Shown here one piece after another: positions 43,440 to 54,973 of a DNA stretch of 64,000 nt. Below the pieces are notes generated by a model. The model had not been told where the DNA came from. It saw only the letters and a program-made list of their open reading frames with translations, and did not search any database. This DNA is from Sanguinoderma infundibulare (lineage: Eukaryota > Basidiomycota > Agaricomycetes > Polyporales > Polyporaceae). The stretch is taken from positions 2,790,001-2,854,000 of the forward strand of contig JAVLRN010000006.1 in NCBI GenBank assembly GCA_032821775.1, read 5' to 3'. The position numbers and the translations under genes were made by a program. Numbering within the stretch: the first letter of the stretch is position 1; each line of letters opens with the position of its first letter.

Positions 43440-44985
43440 TGGTCTTGCACTCGGCCGCCTTATTCGACAACGGTATGCGGCTGATACTCGCTCAATGTTC
43501 GAGATATGCTCACCATTCTGCAGAAAGCACCGTCATTACGCTCGCGGACCGGTACCATGTCACCGCTGCGGCCTAGCTTGCTACGCATCTTCCTCCGTGA
43601 GTGTTACATCTTCAGTATTCACAAGCACATTTTGACGCTAGCGCGACCTGCAGGAAGCCGGACTGTGACCCAGTCAACGGCATGGGACGCTGGTGGGAGA
43701 ACCCGACATCAGAGCTGGCAGTCATCCGGGTGACACAGGGCAAGCAGTGCATGCCATTTCTTGATCATTTGGTCTGGGGATCTTCTGATCGCGGGCCATG
43801 TTCTCTCCAGCTACCGGTTCTGCCTTGTCAGTATCTCTTGCGACGCCAACTACAAATTCGCGATCGCGGGGCACTCCAATGACTGTCATCGAGGCTGACG
43901 GCCAGAACCCATCCCGCTCACCGTCGATGAGATCTAGATCTTCGCGGCTCAGCGGTACTTGTTTGATGTAAGCTCTCTCCCTCTATTTCCGCGCTTGGTT
44001 CGGGGCTGACTATTCGCCTGGATTCCGGAAGCTGAACGCGAACCAGGAGATCAACAATTATTGGATCCGTGCTCTCCCAAAAATGATGCTGAACGACAGT
44101 GCGCTGGGTCACGCAAACGGGATCAACTCTGCTATTCTGCGCTACTACGGCGCGCCGGAAGAGGAGCCCAAGGAGCAGGAGGTTAAGTCCGTTAACCCCC
44201 TCTTCGAATACAACTTGCACCCCTTGACGAACCCTGCCGCTGTATGTACCGTCTTTCCTGCAATCATCGACGTGTGCTGATTGATGCTGCGCCACACAGC
44301 CTGGGGAACCTCACGTCATCGGGGTGGACGTCGCTCTTAACCTCGTGTCTGGTTTTGTACGTCTCTCGTTCTGCATCCCAGGTATCCAGACCATTCATCG
44401 AGCAAACACTAGGACGATAGCGTGCCTTCGTTCAGCCTGGGCGGCAAGTCGTGGGTTAACCCGGAACTCCCCGTCCTCCTCCAGATCCTGAGTGGCGCGC
44501 AGTGGGCACAGGACCTCCTCCCCAAGGGGAGCGTATATGGCCTGCCGAGGAACGCGACCATCGAGATCACCATCCCGTGGCTGGACATAGGCGGCCCGCA
44601 TGCGCTCCACTTGCACGGGGTGCGTGCTCAGTTCTTCTCTTTCGTGTTTGAGATGCTGACGGCTGACATTCAGATGTGCAGCACTCATTCTCTGTCATGC
44701 GAAGCGCCGGCCAGGAGACCCCGATCTATGTGAACCCCGTTAGGCGCGATGTCGTGAGCATCGGCGGCGGAACCGACAACGTCACGATTCGATTCAGGGT
44801 GAGCAGCCATACATGTGTGCACCTGCTCTTTTGCAGTTCCTGACAAACATTTTTGTTCTCATTCGTGCAGACCGACAACCCGGGCCCGTAGTTCCTCCAC
44901 TGTCACATCGACTGGCACCTCCGAAGGTCCATACATCGCAACTTCGTGGCGGTCATGATATCTGGACTGGCGTAGACGATGTCTG
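43440..44985 (+). pseudogene. Laccase (multicopper oxidase) fragment, B core copy 1
   Basis: Starts mid-protein with ESTVITLADRYHV (end of cupredoxin domain 1), then LAVIRVTQGKQ, LVSISCDANYKFAIAGHS, NNYWIRALPK, GINSAILRYYGAPEEEP, EYNLHPLTNPAA, PVLLQILSGAQWAQDLLPKG, GGPHALHLHG (type 1/type 3 His motif), [20 protein letters not shown] and FLHCHIDWHL (the Cys-His copper motif). Short introns are retained. The Trp before FLHCHIDWHL is TAG at 44889-44891, and frames are broken in domain 2. The N-terminal copper-binding region and signal peptide are absent. A laccase oxidises phenols; this copy cannot. Confidence 0.85.
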
Positions 44986-44987
44986 GA

Positions 44988-45745
44988 TCGAGAACTGACG
45001 CACCTGTTCCTGCTGCCAAAGACGAGCTCGTTGCACGACCTCACGGCGGAGCTCGCGAAGCCGGTCAAGCTCATGCCCGAGGGCACAAGCAAGATCTGGG
45101 TGTTCGAGGTGTCGATGCACGGCAAGGCGTAGGAGTCCACGAGCTCAGAGATGATCGGGAGCATTCCCGACCTGGTCGATCCGTTCGCAGATGTCGGCGG
45201 TCCCGCACTCGCGTCCGGGACATGGTGATGACATTGTTGATGGACGTGCCTTCTTCAGTGCTTGTGCAGGAAATCGCGCGCGAGGAACTAGGGGCAGACG
45301 ATGCAGACAAGATCATCAGCGTGTTCCACTTTGCGAAGGAGGTGTCGAGGACGCACAGCGTGCCGTTCCGCTTGGCCAATAAACCAGTCAGTACCATCTT
45401 TCCCTTGAGCGGAGCGAATGCTGAATTCTGGGCGGCATTGGCTGGGTGAGAAGGTCTCGGAAACCTAGACTTGACGGGATATTGCTTCACATTGATCCAG
45501 GTCGCGACCTTCAAGCAGCCATTGTGCATCGAAGATGGTTAGTGGAATAACCTTGTGATCATACTCGCGTCGAGATCAACGCTCATCATCATTGTTTTCC
45601 AGAGGATACGATCTACAATCACAAGCGTGCACCAGAGGATGTGCTCGGCCTCGACCACGTAGACAAGTCTGGGAAGACATGCACAGGGGCAGGCGAGAAG
45701 GCCATTTTCATGCGATTTGCAGCGAGCAATCGTGCTAAGTGCACT
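44988..45745 (+). pseudogene. USP7/Ubp15-like deubiquitinase C-terminal fragment
   Basis: Joins directly onto the laccase piece. THLFLLPKTSSLHDLTAELA, KIWVFEVSMHGKA, an in-frame TAG (45130-45132) and SSEMIGSIPDLVDPFADV are followed after an intron by REELGADDADKIISVFHFAK, RTHSVPFRL, then VATFKQPLCIED and NHKRAPEDVLGLDHVDKSGK. This is the ubiquitin-like C-terminal region of USP7/Ubp15-type ubiquitin carboxyl-terminal hydrolases. The catalytic domain is absent. The stop falls where relatives have Gln (CAG to TAG). Confidence 0.75.
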
Positions 45746-46715
45746 CTTGGTACGTCGTTCTTCTGATCACGTGTGGGTGCATGTTCGCGAATGGTTACTC
45801 AACTCTGTCCACAGAACATTCGTAGTTCTGTGCACGCATCTTGGTACCACCTCTGCTCATTGGCAAGTGCGTGGCGGAGTATCTGAACATGGTACGTTCT
45901 CGCTCATATGATTTTCGAGTCTTGCGTGGAGCAATGAGGTCCATTCGAATTTTCAGGACTGCGTGCGCTAATCTTGAACCTTCGCAGTACGATGATCTCG
46001 CTCGCCTATGGACGATGTCGGCCACTTCCGGTATTCCTCCACACAGCACCATTCGCGCGCGATCCCATCTCTCAACATTTCCCAACTGAAAACCGAGGGA
46101 GCGACCTTGGTACGTAATCATTTGGGCTAGTTTGGTACTGCAGCTGACGTGTTTCCAGGCATGCGCACTGAATAGAATGAAAATGAAAGCAGGAAAATGG
46201 TGCGCACACGACAAAAGAGATGCACAGCAGGGAAGCAACGAGCAGAGGCACGCGAGTGCTGTACAGAGCTCACAAAGACCACCCAGCATCGATGGAGTCC
46301 TCGTGTCGAGGGCGCGATCCCGTCAAGGACACGCTTGGTACGTTGTTCTTCGGATCGTGTTGGAGCGCGTCATCGCGAACACTTACCGCGGCCTCTCGAC
46401 AGAACATTCACAGCTTTGGCACGCATCTTGGTACCGCGTCCGCCCAGAATGCAATTGTACTGCGCTGTTTGCTTGTGGAGTATCTGAAAATGGTACGTCC
46501 TCGAACGAGTCCCGCGTGGCACACTGAAGTCAATTCGAATTGTCAGGCCTTCAGGCGCGAATCTCGAACTTTCACAGTATGGACGCTTGGTACCGTCTCT
46601 GCTCGCCCATGGACGACGTCGGCCGCTTCCGCTATTCCTCCGTAAGGCACGCCATTCCATCTCTCAACATCCCCCAACCGACAACAGAGGGAGCGACACT
46701 CCAGAGTGAGCTAGT
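45746..46715 (+). repeat. Two diverged tandem units rich in splice sites
   Basis: Unit 1 (about 45746-46110) and unit 2 (about 46334-46710) align along their length. Each begins CTTG|GTACGT and has an acceptor ending CAG before AACATTC, a CATCTTGGTACC block, an ATGGTACGTYCTCG donor and a TGGACGAYGTCGGCC motif, and ends near GAGGGAGCGAC. Exon-like frames (SFGTHLGTASAQNAIVLRC) were not recognised. It looks like a duplicated pair of exons plus introns from one unknown gene. Copies at 57839-58808 and, inverted, in the A cores. Confidence 0.5.
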
Positions 46716-46971
46716 TTGTTCCGCGCGGGGCCACACATCTCAACATCCTCAGGCTCTTCTGCACTTAATGCGCGGCCTCTCGAGTCGAATGGACGGTGAT
46801 TCGTGGGAGTGCATAGTGTGTATATACAAGTAGTGTACTGTGTACTAGGTAGCTGTACTGAATCAAGTGGTTTTCGCTGAACTCCCGAGTGCATGAATTG
46901 AGTGTGCTACTGCCCAGAACGTGTCCTCCTGTCCCGCAGACCCCTCCTATCGTCTCCCAGAGCTCCCTACC

Positions 46972-47024
46972 GTACTATAGTCCCTAAAACATGCTCCTAC
47001 TGTACTATAGTCCCTAAAACATGC
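46972..47024. repeat. 30-bp period direct repeat, two copies
   Basis: GTACTATAG-TCCCTAAAACATGC occurs at 46972-46994 and again at 47002-47024. The A core has only one diverged version near 11135-11155, so the duplication is specific to the B core. Also at 59065-59117. Confidence 0.75.
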
Positions 47025-47115
47025 CCTATCACAGCCGTTCTACCTGGTACTCCCGTCGCCGCTTGCCCCACTTCGCCGCGCTCTCCTCAACGCCTCGGCT
47101 ATCATGCGCACAGCC

Positions 47116-47231
47116 ACAGGTTCGGGCGAACAAAATCGCGGCTCTATGGCCTATGATGCTCACAGCGCGGATGCCGCCGCGATCAGCGTCCTGAGCATCC
47201 ACCGCGGCGCATCCCCGTCCAAGCTCGACCA
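47116..47231. other. Junction between B core and esterase 3' end
   Basis: About 115 bp joining the end of the core to the esterase. GC-rich, no gene. At the left edge of the array (35115 and before) unrelated sequence stands here, and the two share only the AAGCTCGACCATCA block. Also at 59209-59324. Confidence 0.5.
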
Positions 47232-48616
47232 TCACCCAGCATTCGTAAAGCTGAGAAGCCAACGCAGACCATCCCGCGCTTCGCGGTCCACCTCAACGCC
47301 AGCCGCGATGGCGGGAAAGGTGTAATAGAAGCCATGTGGGACTCCAGGATGCCTGCACGAATCGTCAGTAGTCAGTCTCGACTATCGAAAACTATAATGG
47401 TACAGAGCTCACATCACGAATCGAGTAGGGACTGCAGCTTCTCGCAGCGCCCTCTCGTACACGACTCCGTCGTCACGAAGAGTATCCACGGCCGTACATT
47501 GAATAAACGCAGGCGCCAATCCGGCATGAGACGGTGCCAGGAGCGGAGAGAGCCTGAGATCGGAGGGCGGGGCCTGATACAGCTCTATAGACGTTCGATA
47601 GTTAGTCAGCCAAGACCTTGTTTGCTCTCCCTTGTCAAAGCGCTGCTTACTGTAAACTTTCATAAGACCCGCGGCCGGCACCGTAACCATGTCCATGTCT
47701 TCCCCAAAAGAGCGCCACTCCGACTTGTACCTACAGACGGGTGTGATGAGCGGGGTCGGGCGGGGCTGCATGGTGAGAAAGAACGGCTCACTTCTCAGGA
47801 ACGACCTCTGGATGGACCACGCCAGCCTCGCGCAGGTATTGGCCCGTGAGAGACCTCCCTTCAAAGAAGGCGTCGTCCCGAGCTTGCAGGGCGATAGCAG
47901 CCGCAAGGTTCCCGCCCGCCGAGACCCCTCCAACGAGGTATCCCTTGCTTAACGAGACTTTCAGATCGGTAGCGTGCTCGGCGGCCCATTTGACCGCCGC
48001 GTAGGAGTCTTCGAACGGGACAGGGAACGGATGCTGGGGAGCAAGTCTGGACAATATCGGTCAGCTTTTCTGACGGGCCAGAACACTCGTTGTTTCAAGC
48101 GGCATACCTATAATTGACATTGACGACGACCAAACCCAGCTCAATGGCGATGGTTCGGAGGTGGTTGTCATCCATTTCGAGGTCCCCATAAATGAAACCT
48201 AAACGAACGAGAGCGGTAAGCGGAACGCGGAAGTAGCTCTCATTTAATTATTTGGCACAAACACACCTCCACCATGGAACCACACGAGCACGGGGTAGGT
48301 TGCATCGTTCCCACCAGACGTCGGCGTGATGATTCGCACCGGAATCTCGCCGCCAGCGACCGGCACAGTCTTATCAGCCACGGTATACTGCGATTCTGTC
48401 GCGGACGGACGAGCTATGTCATGATCACGGCACACGTTCAAGTGCGGATGGAGACTTACTGTCCGAAAGTTTCGTCCCGTAGTGTCGATTGAGTACAAGG
48501 TGAACCATTTCCATCGCCTGCCGTTTCCACTCCTCGATGGACATGCCCTCTGGGGGTCCGCCTCGCAACTTGGTAGATGGATCAGCCGCAAAGGCTGCTA
48601 CGTATTCCGGATCCAT
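47232..48616 (-). CDS. HSL-family esterase, copy 2
   Basis: Second array copy, with all motifs and splice sites intact. It has ALQARD and GRSLTG, and it ends FTNAG. The last intron is 12 bp shorter than in copy 1. Its 3' end lies 0.1 kb from the end of a core, so its terminator region differs from that of copy 1. Confidence 0.85.
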
Positions 48617-49249
48617 GCTGATGATAGAGCTGGGGGGAAGGGGTTTGAAGAGGGGGAGTTAGGGGTTATTGGCATCGTCTACTTAAGTCCGGCGTTGGTC
48701 TTGCGGAGCGGCGGGTAAACGGCCGGGACCGATGCGCGCTGTGACTCTAGCCAGAGTCAATGCGGTCGCATCGGATATTCCTGCGGATGTAGCGCGTCGC
48801 TCCGTTGCCGGTCGCATCTACTAACAGTTTCAGAAGTCTCCAAACCACTCAAATTACACATAAAGTTAACACACCATCGGAGCTCCGGATCCTGTCGTAT
48901 CGAGGACACGCCCACAGGATATCTGAGCTCGTACATCACCAAGGGTTCCAGGTCACTTATACGCAGCGGAACTTCAGTGGTGGCGTGTGTCGGGCGCCGA
49001 CGCCGGCCTGCGCCCCGCGATGAGACCGATGATGAATAAGAGGGGGGTGGTGACGGCAGCTGCAACAACGCCTTTGGACAACCCGTGCCTTTGGGTTGGG
49101 ATAAGGAGATATCATAGCTCACAAGAGGAGATGCCTCGGTGTGAGCCGCCGAGGCTCCATCTCCGGTCTGAAATCTACCGGAATCCAAAGCCCAAGAGCC
49201 CAAGAATGCAGAGAGAAATCCTCCAGACCGCCGCATTATCCCAGCCTTG

Positions 49250-50428
49250 CTACGCCCACCCAATCACATAGCGAACGTACTCTATCTCCGAACGACGCCC
49301 GTCCTCACCCTCGCAGACAATCGGCTCCTTCTCCACCACACGCAGCGCTAGCTCTGTCTGAGAGGTTGTCCCCACGGGGAAAAGTTCCTGTACCATGCGC
49401 GTTTCGGAGGTGTGGGTGGGACGAAGGGGCATGATGAGGTGGAAGCGGGGGATTGGGGAGCCAACGGGAACGGACCGAGGAAGAAGGGCGGCGAGTGTGT
49501 CGCGAATCCACGACGCGTGGGTCGGCTCGTAGATAACATCCGCCGCGAGGATGACGTCGAATGGCTTGTCGAAAGGCAGTTGGGCGATTTGTAGTCCCAT
49601 CCCGCTAGGAAGAGAATACTCGGACCAATCGAGTGCTTGTGCGCTGAGCGAAACCTGACCGGGAAGAACGTTTGCGTTGATGTTGTGCTCCAGGTTGGCG
49701 AGCACCTCAGGGTGGTAGTCCGACGCGACGACGGTCGCTCTTGCTCCGCGCATAGACAAGAACTTGGCAACGACCAAACTCACCAGCCCCGTCCCAGCCC
49801 CGAGCTCCAGTACCCGTACTTCCCGACTGCTACCCAGCACCTCGTCCGACAGTCCGAACTTCTCTGGCTCTTCTACCACCATCTCCGCCATAACGCACGC
49901 GCTGCCCCATGTCTGCGCTCCGACCGTGGCCGAATCACCGTCGACGGAGATCGAGGCGTCCGTCAAACAGATATCGACGTCCGTCGAGAGAGAGGGCGCG
50001 TGGAACGCGTAGCGGCGGGTCAAAGTCCTGACTGCAGCGGTGCCAGCGCACGCAGCGATGAGCTCCGTAGCAGAGCGGATGAGGGCTTCAACCTTGTCCT
50101 CGCCACTCGCTGGATGCACGTCGTCCTCGAGTGGGTAGGGAAGGAGGGAGGCTTGGGAGACGAGTCCGGTGAGCCAGCGGACGGCGTGTGCCCGCTCGAA
50201 CTCGTCCGAACGCAGGGATACTAACGTGGCCTTCTCTGCAACACTTTCAACTGGACAAGAGGTGGCATTTGGAGGCTTGCGGTCGATGCGACGAGTTCCA
50301 TGGATGAGAGGGTTGTAGAGGGTATGGAGGTACTCGGCCAGGCTCGCTAGCGCCTCGAGGGGATGCTCGTGGATCTTGCGGATTGGAGGCAGAGTCGAGG
50401 ACGGAGCAGGGAAGACACAGAGAGTCAT
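49250..50428 (-). CDS. Family-16 methyltransferase, copy 2
   Basis: Identical 392-residue frame to copy 1. A core begins 0.2 kb upstream of its ATG, so its promoter is short or lies in the core. Confidence 0.85.
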   Translation of the reverse strand: MTLCVFPAPSSTLPPIRKIHEHPLEALASLAEYLHTLYNPLIHGTRRIDRKPPNATSCPVESVAEKATLVSLRSDEFERAHAVRWLTGLVSQASLLPYPLEDDVHPASGEDKVEALIRSATELIAACAGTAAVRTLTRRYAFHAPSLSTDVDICLTDASISVDGDSATVGAQTWGSACVMAEMVVEEPEKFGLSDEVLGSSREVRVLELGAGTGLVSLVVAKFLSMRGARATVVASDYHPEVLANLEHNINANVLPGQVSLSAQALDWSEYSLPSGMGLQIAQLPFDKPFDVILAADVIYEPTHASWIRDTLAALLPRSVPVGSPIPRFHLIMPLRPTHTSETRMVQELFPVGTTSQTELALRVVEKEPIVCEGEDGRRSEIEYVRYVIGWA

Positions 50429-51002
50429 TCAAGGATGGAAAGCCTGAAGACGTCCCCCGAGGTCGGTTGGTACGAGCAGGTCGAGAGCAGGCAGTGACAT
50501 TCGGGTCCAAGATGTCCAAGACCTTCAAGCGCCTGTTCGAACTTGCACTTGTACCGTCATCCACGGCGACAACAGACGAAGCACTCGTGCGATCTGCCAC
50601 AGGCGACTGGTCACCGATCATCGATCATCATTGGTAGGCACGTGCCGTGTGACATGACGCGTGGTGTCTCTGAGTCTCGGTCTGTCCGCGGCTCTCGATC
50701 GCTCTGCTCTGGCTCGATGGCTCGACGGGACGCTGCTTCGCTCACCACAGTCGACCTCTCTTCCGTCCCTCACCTGGGCCGAAGCTGGAGCGTTCACTGC
50801 GCTCCTACGACTGAGCCGACGCCTAACAGCTGCGAACTCATCCCCCCGCTCCGTGCTCTCAACTCCTGCTCCCTTGCTCGAGAAGGGTAGTCCGCATGGC
50901 GATCGCATACTCGAAGACGAGACGGGGAACTCCACAAATAGTCGCGAAATATGTTCACATACATAGTCCATATACGAGGCCCGACGCAGTGCTCGTTTGC
51001 AG

Positions 51003-52593
51003 AAACGATCAGCCTCGTTGAAATTCTTCATATGTGGTCTTGTATATCTGGGTGCCCTGGCCGTCGTCATCGGCATATTCGCAGCAAGCTCCTACACCGG
51101 CACTCCCTTCCGCATACAGGGCGTTCAGCACCTTACAATGGACCACGTATTCAACAACGCCTCCTCTGCATACACCAAGGACATCCACTGGGTCCCCGAA
51201 GGTGAGCACTCACTATCTCTCATCGCGCGTGAGCGTACTTCGGGTGCGCAGTCTCTGGACGGTTCCCGTGCGAAAGGCTACATGGATTGCATTGTGGGAT
51301 ATGCCTAGATTCTTTCAGAGTTGATCCGCGAATTCGGATTGTGCTTGGGGATGCCTCGCCAGTAGCAGAGGCCATCTGATAATTCCGGACAAAGCCTTGC
51401 TGAGCTGTGGCGCAACAGTCTAATAACCGTCTTCGATCGGCTGTTATCGCGACCGTTGTCCATCACCTTCGCCGCCTTGCTATCCACTTCAATTTTGCCA
51501 TGTTTTTGCCGTTATTCGTGTCTCGACTCGGAGGACAGCATGGATGGTTGTGTCACAAGGCACCAACACGACGTAGTCCAGTGCCTTGAACGCGCATTCC
51601 GTGCCGAGAGAAAACAAAAGTGTCACTCACAGCCTGATCTTCGAGACTCATCCTACGCAGATAGCAAATACTGACACCATTTGTACAGCTGGAGATGGCA
51701 TGCACGCAGTGCAGGAGGGCTGCGCTATATCTCTCCATGACTTGAAGACTAATACGACCAGGGACTTGGTCTCTTTGGTCGACATTCGCGATGTAAGCAT
51801 TTCATTTACCACATGTCGACGCCCGAGTCTTACAGATTACAGGAACGCGGATCGCCGCTCATCTGGTCCGAGTGGACGCTCTTCAAGGACATGAAGTGCC
51901 TTCTCGTCAAAGCCAACCGGAAAAACGTGCGCTTCGTGTTCGTGTCCTTCATCCTGAGTTCGCGGAACTCCGCACGGCAGCAATGGCGGCATTCGATTTT
52001 CGGCCACTACTACGTTCATGAGCTTGCGACCAAACAAACGCGTCCGCTCATCCCACCCACAGACCCGCCCGTGCCTGGGTATGCTACTTGGTCGCCAGTC
52101 GGGGAGTCCATCGCCTTCGTTGCTTCGGACGACCTCTACGTCGTCCCCACTCCTTTGTACACCCCCTCTCCCAACTCAAACCTGCCTCCTCCGTCGAACA
52201 CACTGACCCTGATCCAACCCGAGCAGCGAAACGCCCGTTCGTGTTACCACTTCCGGCAACGCATCCGTCTTCCACAGCGTTCCAGACTGGGTGTACCAAG
52301 AACAAGTCTTCTACACCAACTGCACCCTCTGGTGGTCCCCCGACGCGGGGCAGCTCGCCAACCTCTGGTTCGACAAGACGGCGGTGGACGAGTACAGCTT
52401 TCCGATCTACAACCCCTCGGAAGACGCACATGCGGTCGTGCCGTACCCCTACATCGGACATCCAACCGCCATGGTTCTCGACCGCCACCTCTGCGCACGC
52501 CCGTGGACGATGTCGGCCACTTCCGGTATTCCTCTGTACACGCGATCTGGGCTGGACCGCAATTACCTAACGTTCAGCGCAACGGTGAGTACG
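51003..52593 (+). pseudogene. Dipeptidyl aminopeptidase fragment, B copy 2
   Basis: Appears identical to 38910-40500, shifted by 12093 bp. Confidence 0.85.
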
Positions 52594-53205
52594 TGAGTAA
52601 CATCCCTTTTTTTGTACAACTGACATACGTTTATTCAGCATGCGAGCAGCTTCGGACGTGGCCGCCGTGCTGTGCATCCAACGGTCAGAACTCAAACATG
52701 GATGAAAGCACCACAGAGAGGACGTACGTCGGACGTCGGGCGCCAGATCGCGTCCAACGGGCCTGAGGAGCGTCGTCAGTGTGGGGACAGCAAACGGCTA
52801 GCCCGAGCAACACATACCGGTCGCTGGGCATGCACAACACAGGTGAGTACTGACGCGTTCACCTCTCACCTGCCAGTCTCTTATACCGCATTTCTTCAGG
52901 GCAGGCGGTCGCTCACCACCCCAAAATCGACCCACACAAGGCCGACATGGCCGCTTCCCGGCCGCGTTCTCGTCGCGACCCGCACTCGAAGCGGTACCAA
53001 GCGAAGCAGACGCCGCCGGTGCTCGGAGGCTCGAGCTAATTCCATCAATCAAACCACTGTTGTCAACCCCACATCCCAAGCGCGAACGTACCATTGCGCT
53101 TGCCTATCTTTGGCCCTGAGGCTCGTTCCTGGTATCAGCACATCCACTGCTCACGTCCCTGTCCCCGCCTCTGTTCAATGCTAGACCTTATCCCCAATCC
53201 GGCCT

Positions 53206-53712
53206 TGTCTGTCATCGTGGATCCTGGATGATCGTATTTATGACAAAGCCACAGCTAACCCAGCAAAACTTGTCGCGTTCGTCCGGGAAGAATGCATGGA
53301 ACAAGCTTCATGTTGTCCTGTGCGGTCCCACGGCACCGCGTGCGGCCTTTTTGAAGTGCCAAATTTACAGCGCGTATGCGAGGACTGCGGTCGTCATGAA
53401 TGGTCGCAAATGATCATCCCATCTATTGCGTTTTTGATATACCTTCTCCCCCCGCAACCATCCCCCTTCTCCCGATCGATGGTTCTCGGCCGGAAGCACC
53501 AAGGACCAGAAACGTGTGTAGGTGTGCACGCTGGCGCGAGTCGACTGAAATCAAGCACAAGGAGCTCTCTAGCGACCGGGCGTGAGTTAATACATCCCGT
53601 TCGTGCTCGCCATTGGAACTTACCACCGTCTCAGTTTACAGAGGAGCTCATTTGGTCGAAGGTTCGCCTCAGGCGGCGTCAAACGGGAGTCGGCTGGAAT
53701 CAACTTGTCTGA
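53206..53712 (+). CDS. Cysteine-rich open frame, B copy 2
   Basis: Apparently identical to 41113-41619. Confidence 0.3.
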   Translation, partial: CLSSWILDDRIYDKATANPAKLVAFVREECMEQASCCPVRSHGTACGLFEVPNLQRVCEDCGRHEWSQMIIPSIAFLIYLLPPQPSPFSRSMVLGRKHQGPETCVGVHAGASRLKSSTRSSLATGRELIHPVRARHWNLPPSQFTEELIWSKVRLRRRQTGVGWNQLV

Positions 53713-54279
53713 GCATTGCAACGGACGAGACTCAACCGAAGGCGACACGAGCACGACCCGGCAAGCGTGCAATTCCGACATGCTGATAACCCAGACATGG
53801 TGAGTCAGCTTGGATCAGCGAGCTTCATGTTCTTAGTATGCATGCGGAGGGTCTCGAGATGACCAGGACGGTCGTCGCGGTCGAAGCGAAATTCACATAC
53901 CATGCCCCTGTGCCTGTAACCTCTCGGTTGACCTGTTTCAAGTAAGTTTTCCGCCGCTCGTCCTGGCGAAGTGATGCTGAAGAATTTCTTTCGATCGTGG
54001 TGCAGTTCAGTGTCCTCCCAAAGAGAACACGAATATGGTAGATGTGTGCAGCTACAGGACGTCGTGAACGCCCCCATTCAAATGCGACCGCCTGAAGTCG
54101 GCTGGAATCAAGCACCAGCCATACGCCAGTGTGCCCGCACCGCGCGCGCCGTTTGTAACTGAATCCTTGCTTTAACCGGGCGGTCATGTCGCGCTTTGCT
54201 TGTGGGCGTAGTCTGGACTGGGTGCGTGAGTCGCATCCCTTCGTTTTTGTCTGTGCGGACTGTGACGGCTTTCAACTAG

Positions 54280-54973
54280 GCTTCGTTGCCAGAATGGAAA
54301 TGCGTCCCTCCGGCGAGCAAAGTTGCCTCCCCCGCAAGCACAGGCAAGGCGCGCGCATCCAGCGTACCCGAACTCACCGATGTCATCATCCATCGCCGCG
54401 CCAGCGAGTCGGGCGAGAGCACACACCGCGCCGTTCTCGAAGTACCCATTGGCGACCCCGTCTCCCTGGCAGCCTGGAAATCCGTTCTGGTCACTCCTGA
54501 GTTACGGAAGGAGTGGGACCCCGCCGTGGAGGGTGCGCAGAGACCAGGCGATGCGGATATCAAAGGTGAACGTTTCGCTCGGATGGCCTGCCAAGTGAGT
54601 ACTCCATGCGAGCTCGCGGTACTCACACAAAAGTCCCCGAGACATACATATCATTGGTTTCTTATCGTATTTTTGACGAATGTCGGTGTTTGGTCAGTGT
54701 ATCTGACGTCAGCCCCACGGACTCGACTGCATCAATGATGCCAGCCTGGATCGACTCTCAACTTCGAGGCGTGCCTACCCGATGCGTCGGCCCCCGGTCA
54801 GGACCCACAAGATCCCTGACGACCGCGGCTCGAAGGTTGCCGCATCCGTGCGCACGGAACCTCGAGATGAGCATCTTGATTGGCGAGATACATTGCGAAC
54901 GCGCGCTCCCCGCGGTTGTCAAGGCATGCATATCACACATGGGCATCTGGAACTCGCCGTCCGAGGGCCGTGA
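54280..54973 (+). pseudogene. START-like domain fragment, B copy 2
   Basis: Apparently identical to 42187-42880. Confidence 0.5.

Larger units (their letters stand above)
38544..47115 (+). repeat. Core element, B version, copy 1
   Basis: About 8.6 kb homologous, in inverted orientation, to the A core. It starts at the palindrome 38544-38553 and ends near 47115, beyond which the A and B sequences are unrelated. The order on the plus strand is aminopeptidase N-terminus, unrecognised exons, START-like fragment, laccase fragment, deubiquitinase C-terminus and two diverged copies of a splice-site-rich unit. All recognisable pieces point the same way and keep introns. No mobility gene was found. 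Confidence 0.85.

Noticed and set aside
38544..47115. Core as a classical Helitron or TIR DNA transposon
   Set aside because: No Rep/helicase or transposase, no clear TC...CTRR ends, no terminal inverted repeats and no target-site duplication could be demonstrated. Only the capture-like content fits.
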